64,000 bases of DNA from Prosthecobacter sp. GTDB lineage: Bacteria > Verrucomicrobiota > Verrucomicrobiia > Verrucomicrobiales > Verrucomicrobiaceae. Below the pieces are notes generated by a model that saw only the letters and a list, made by a program, of their open reading frames with translations, was not told where the DNA came from and did not search any database. Positions 61,731-64,000 of this stretch are shown here, piece by piece. The stretch's first letter is position 1; every line of letters starts with the position of its first letter. The DNA lies in assembly GCA_019186985.1 (NCBI GenBank), contig JABARQ010000024.1:62001-126000 (forward strand). The letters run 5' to 3'. Position numbers and translations under genes: made by a program.

Positions 61731-62618
61731 ATGAGACAAGAATCAAAGACCCAACTCGGCCTCTCACCCAAGCTCTTCAGCGGCTTGCATCTCGTCAGCT
61801 TGCTTCTCTTAGGAGGCGATCTTTCCGCCCAAACACTGATCTCATCTCCAGGTTTTTTTGACCCAGATTTCACTGCTCGGCGTCCAGGCTCAGGTTCATT
61901 GATCAGCCTGACGGTAGACACAACCCCCTACACCCCCGCCGATCAGTCAGCCGGCAATGTGACCTGGACTCATACCGCAGGCGGCCTGGTGCAGGCAGGT
62001 ACCTCAGTTCCCCTGGTCGGCACCGTCGATGTTCAACTGGCGGCCTATACTCAAACCCTTGGTGACAGCCTCGTTTTTGGACGGGAACTGGAAACCACCA
62101 CCACGGGTTTGATTGGTGACCTTGGAGCCACGATCACCGGCCTGACAGACCAGGTTGTCGGCGCCAGCGCCATCAACGCCTGGATCGGCTCCTCCACTGT
62201 CACGGGACTGGGCCTCACCCAGGGACAGACTTATTCGGTGACCTTCGACGTCCAGGCAGGAGCCGGCATCAATCTCAATGCGCTCAACTCTGCCAGCTTC
62301 AGCCTGTTCAACGGTGGCATTCCCATCGAAAACCTGAGTTCCACGGAAACCCTGAACGTCCTCGACCTCGTGCAGCTTGGCGGCGGCCTTGCAACCATCA
62401 CCTTCGACTTCGTGGCCCTGGATCCCTATGACGAACTCACCTTCCGCTTTGCCGCAGACACAATCTCTGATGTGAACCTGCTTGGCGCGATCACGGACAA
62501 CCAGACCGTCCTTGAATTTTCCAACTTCACCCTGGCACCCGTGCCCGAAGCAGGATCCCTGTTTTTCGCCTTGTTGGGGCTGCTCATTCAGCTTCGACGC
62601 AAGCGGTGGATGGCTTGA
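61731..62618 (+). CDS. PEP-CTERM sorted protein of unknown function
   Basis: A 295-aa secreted protein. A hydrophobic N-terminal segment (LHLVSLLLLGGDLSAQ, preceded by basic residues) is the signal peptide. The body is Thr/Ser/Gly-rich with beta-strand character, such as TPADQSAGNVTWTHTAGGLVQAG and TYSVTFDVQAGAGINLNALNSASFSLF. It ends in a sorting signal VPEAGSLFFALLGLLIQLRRKRW (PEA variant of PEP). It should be exported and handled by an exosortase. Function unknown; an adhesive or matrix protein is possible. It has its own promoter-like TATAAT 18 bases before the start. Confidence 0.75.
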   Translation: MRQESKTQLGLSPKLFSGLHLVSLLLLGGDLSAQTLISSPGFFDPDFTARRPGSGSLISLTVDTTPYTPADQSAGNVTWTHTAGGLVQAGTSVPLVGTVDVQLAAYTQTLGDSLVFGRELETTTTGLIGDLGATITGLTDQVVGASAINAWIGSSTVTGLGLTQGQTYSVTFDVQAGAGINLNALNSASFSLFNGGIPIENLSSTETLNVLDLVQLGGGLATITFDFVALDPYDELTFRFAADTISDVNLLGAITDNQTVLEFSNFTLAPVPEAGSLFFALLGLLIQLRRKRWMA

Positions 62619-62732
62619 ACCAAAATCGACCTGGTCAAGTCGTGTCCTGTTTTGCTTTAATATTTTCTGCCAGCAGCCTGCCCAGCACGGGAAAAACTTG
62701 TCACCATCCCAAGACTGTCGAAGACATGGCCG

Positions 62733-63833
62733 ATGACCCGCAAGGAGGCCTGGATCGCACTCAACCTGATTCCACAGGTGGGGCCGGTGCGCGTTCAACG
62801 GCTGCTGGCCCGGATGGGCTCCCCCGAACGGATCCTGACAGCCAGAACCGCTGAACTCCTGGAGGCGGAAGGCATTGGCAGGACTCAGGCGGACCTGATC
62901 ACCGGCTGGGAGTCGCAGGTTGATCTCGCCGGGGAACTTCGCAAAATTCAGGAACGCGGGCTGACCATCCTCACCCAGGATGACGAACTTTATCCACCCC
63001 TGCTGAAAACCATCCATGATCCGCCCCTGGTTCTTTACGTCTGGGGTGAGGTGACCCCGAAGGATCATCATGCCATCGGTGTTGTCGGCAGCAGGCACGC
63101 CACTCCCTATGGCCTGAATGCCACCAAGAAGATGAGCTTTCAGATCGCCTACAGCGGCTGCACCGTCATCAGCGGGCTGGCCAGAGGCATCGACACCGCC
63201 GCCCATGAAGCAGCGCTCGCCGCCAAGGGACGCACCATCGCCGTCATCGGCGCAGGCATCGGCAAGCTCTATCCTCCGGAAAACATGGCCCTGGCCGAGC
63301 GCATCGCCCAGAACGGCGCCGTGATCAGCGAGTATGCCGTGGACCGGGTCGCGGACAGGCAGACCTTTCCTTACCGCAACAGGGTGGTCGCAGGCTGGAG
63401 CAGCGGATTGCTTGTCACAGAAGCACCGTTGAAAAGCGGCTCGCTCATCACCGCCCAGCAGGCCGTGGATGAGGGCAGGACCGTCTATGCGGTGCCGGGG
63501 CCCATCGACAAACCGACCTCGGCGGGCTGCAACCGGCTGATTCAGCAGGGTGCCAAACTCGTCATGAACGGCGATGATCTCCTGGACGACCTCATGGCCC
63601 TCTTCCCCACCGCGCCTTGCGCCCCGAAGCTCGAAACACCCAGGCCTGCGGTAGCCCTCTCCCTGGATGAAGAGATTCTCTACAAGGCCATCGATCGGGA
63701 GGAACGGCACATTGATGACCTCATCAGCAGATGCGGCCTGACGGCGGCCACCGTCAACGTGACCCTGATGCGGCTGGAGATGAAGCGGCTCATCCGCGCC
63801 CTGCCCGGCCGACGATACCTCCGCCTGGTCTGA
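62733..63833 (+). CDS. dprA: DNA-processing protein DprA
   Basis: A 366-aa DprA (Smf) protein that binds incoming single-stranded DNA during natural transformation and loads RecA. The N-terminal helix-hairpin-helix-like part (ALNLIPQVGPVRVQRLL) is followed by the Rossmann-like core: YPPLLKTIHDPPLVLYVWG, GVVGSRHATPYG, SGLARGIDTAAHEAAL, AVIGAGIGKLYPPEN and EAPLKSGSLITAQQAVDEGRTVYAVPG. A C-terminal winged-helix-like domain ends it. No other competence gene is in the window. It converges directly with the partial gene at the edge. Confidence 0.95.
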   Translation: MTRKEAWIALNLIPQVGPVRVQRLLARMGSPERILTARTAELLEAEGIGRTQADLITGWESQVDLAGELRKIQERGLTILTQDDELYPPLLKTIHDPPLVLYVWGEVTPKDHHAIGVVGSRHATPYGLNATKKMSFQIAYSGCTVISGLARGIDTAAHEAALAAKGRTIAVIGAGIGKLYPPENMALAERIAQNGAVISEYAVDRVADRQTFPYRNRVVAGWSSGLLVTEAPLKSGSLITAQQAVDEGRTVYAVPGPIDKPTSAGCNRLIQQGAKLVMNGDDLLDDLMALFPTAPCAPKLETPRPAVALSLDEEILYKAIDREERHIDDLISRCGLTAATVNVTLMRLEMKRLIRALPGRRYLRLV

Positions 63834-64000
63834 TCAGGCCACCACGCGAATTTCCGCGAGCTGGGGCTTCAGCAGGTCCGCAACCAGCCGGGCAAGATCC
63901 ACCGGCAGCGCCGCATCCACCTGGGCACGGGTCGCCAGAGACCATTCCAGGCGCAGATATTCGGAAACGAGATTCGTCAGGCTCAGCTGGAAAAAATGCG
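63834..64000 (-). CDS. C-terminal end of an unidentified gene (partial)
   Basis: An open frame on the minus strand enters from the right edge and stops at 63834-63836, directly next to the dprA stop. The visible ~54 residues end LLKPQLAEIRVVA and include SLTNLVSEYLRLEWSL, an amphipathic helical look. The rest lies outside the window. I cannot assign a family. Confidence 0.45.
   Translation of the reverse strand, partial: HFFQLSLTNLVSEYLRLEWSLATRAQVDAALPVDLARLVADLLKPQLAEIRVVA

Noticed and set aside
1-64000. CRISPR arrays, insertion sequences, prophage or plasmid genes
   Set aside because: No regularly spaced 25-40-base direct repeats, transposase, integrase or phage structural motifs were seen; the short repeats found are of a different kind.

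Overview
The window is about 64 kb of a GC-rich bacterial chromosome, almost certainly from the phylum Verrucomicrobiota (Verrucomicrobiaceae-like: Verrucomicrobium/Prosthecobacter relatives). The evidence is the gene families: two very large PVC-type dehydrogenase proteins with HEAT repeats, two tandem pairs of planctomycete-type cytochrome (PSCyt1/DUF1549/DUF1553) and DUF1501 genes, PEP-CTERM proteins, and Gfo/Idh/MocA oxidoreductases with Tat-like leaders. A perfect match to the Verrucomicrobia LexA operator fits as well. No rRNA, tRNA, CRISPR array, transposase or prophage gene was seen.

Layout. 0-4 kb: a membrane PAS histidine kinase, a lipoprotein alpha/beta hydrolase and a small hypothetical. 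4-13.5 kb: a carbohydrate-oxidation neighbourhood with a ThuA/discoidin/PVC/cytochrome protein, two Gfo/Idh/MocA oxidoreductases, a PEP-CTERM vanadium-type haloperoxidase and a degenerate GxxExxY protein. 13.5-18 kb: an ABC exporter of the Att/Lol type whose permease is fused to a lipocalin-like (CrtC/AttH) domain. 18-23.6 kb: a MetE-like protein, a lipoprotein, gcvT, an esterase and aroE. 23.6-31.3 kb: a housekeeping block nusA-infB-rbfA, whose leader carries a LexA box and an intrinsic terminator, followed by a complete mlaE-F-D-C-A lipid-transport operon. 31.3-35.1 kb: phoH/PIN, rpmF-yceD with a strong terminator, an Ate/Bpt-like aminoacyltransferase and sufE. 35.2-47.7 kb: two copies of the cytochrome/DUF1501 module, a LacI regulator with a perfect palindrome just before its start codon, and a TPR-redoxin protein. 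47.7-55.9 kb: nadE, a transglutaminase-like protein with a zinc-ribbon-like insert, a second large PVC protein that ends in a cupredoxin instead of a c-type heme, a WaaP-like kinase and a small exported protein. 55.9-64 kb: an MBL exonuclease-ATP-dependent DNA ligase fusion, rdgB, a pyrimidine phosphorylase, a DhaL-like protein, a structured non-coding stretch, a PEP-CTERM protein, dprA and the end of an unknown gene.

How it fits together. Much of the window is extracytoplasmic oxidation and polymer processing (PVC proteins, cytochromes, DUF1501, haloperoxidase) plus envelope maintenance (Mla, Att-like ABC system, WaaP-like kinase). It is interleaved with translation, transcription and nucleotide housekeeping. 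The least expected signals are the LexA box and attenuator-like hairpin upstream of nusA, three families of short DNA repeats embedded in frame in the two PVC genes (one also intergenic), low-GC patches in the same domain of both PVC genes, and three unusual proteins: permease-lipocalin, exonuclease-ligase, and an Ate/Bpt homologue without its cysteine motif.
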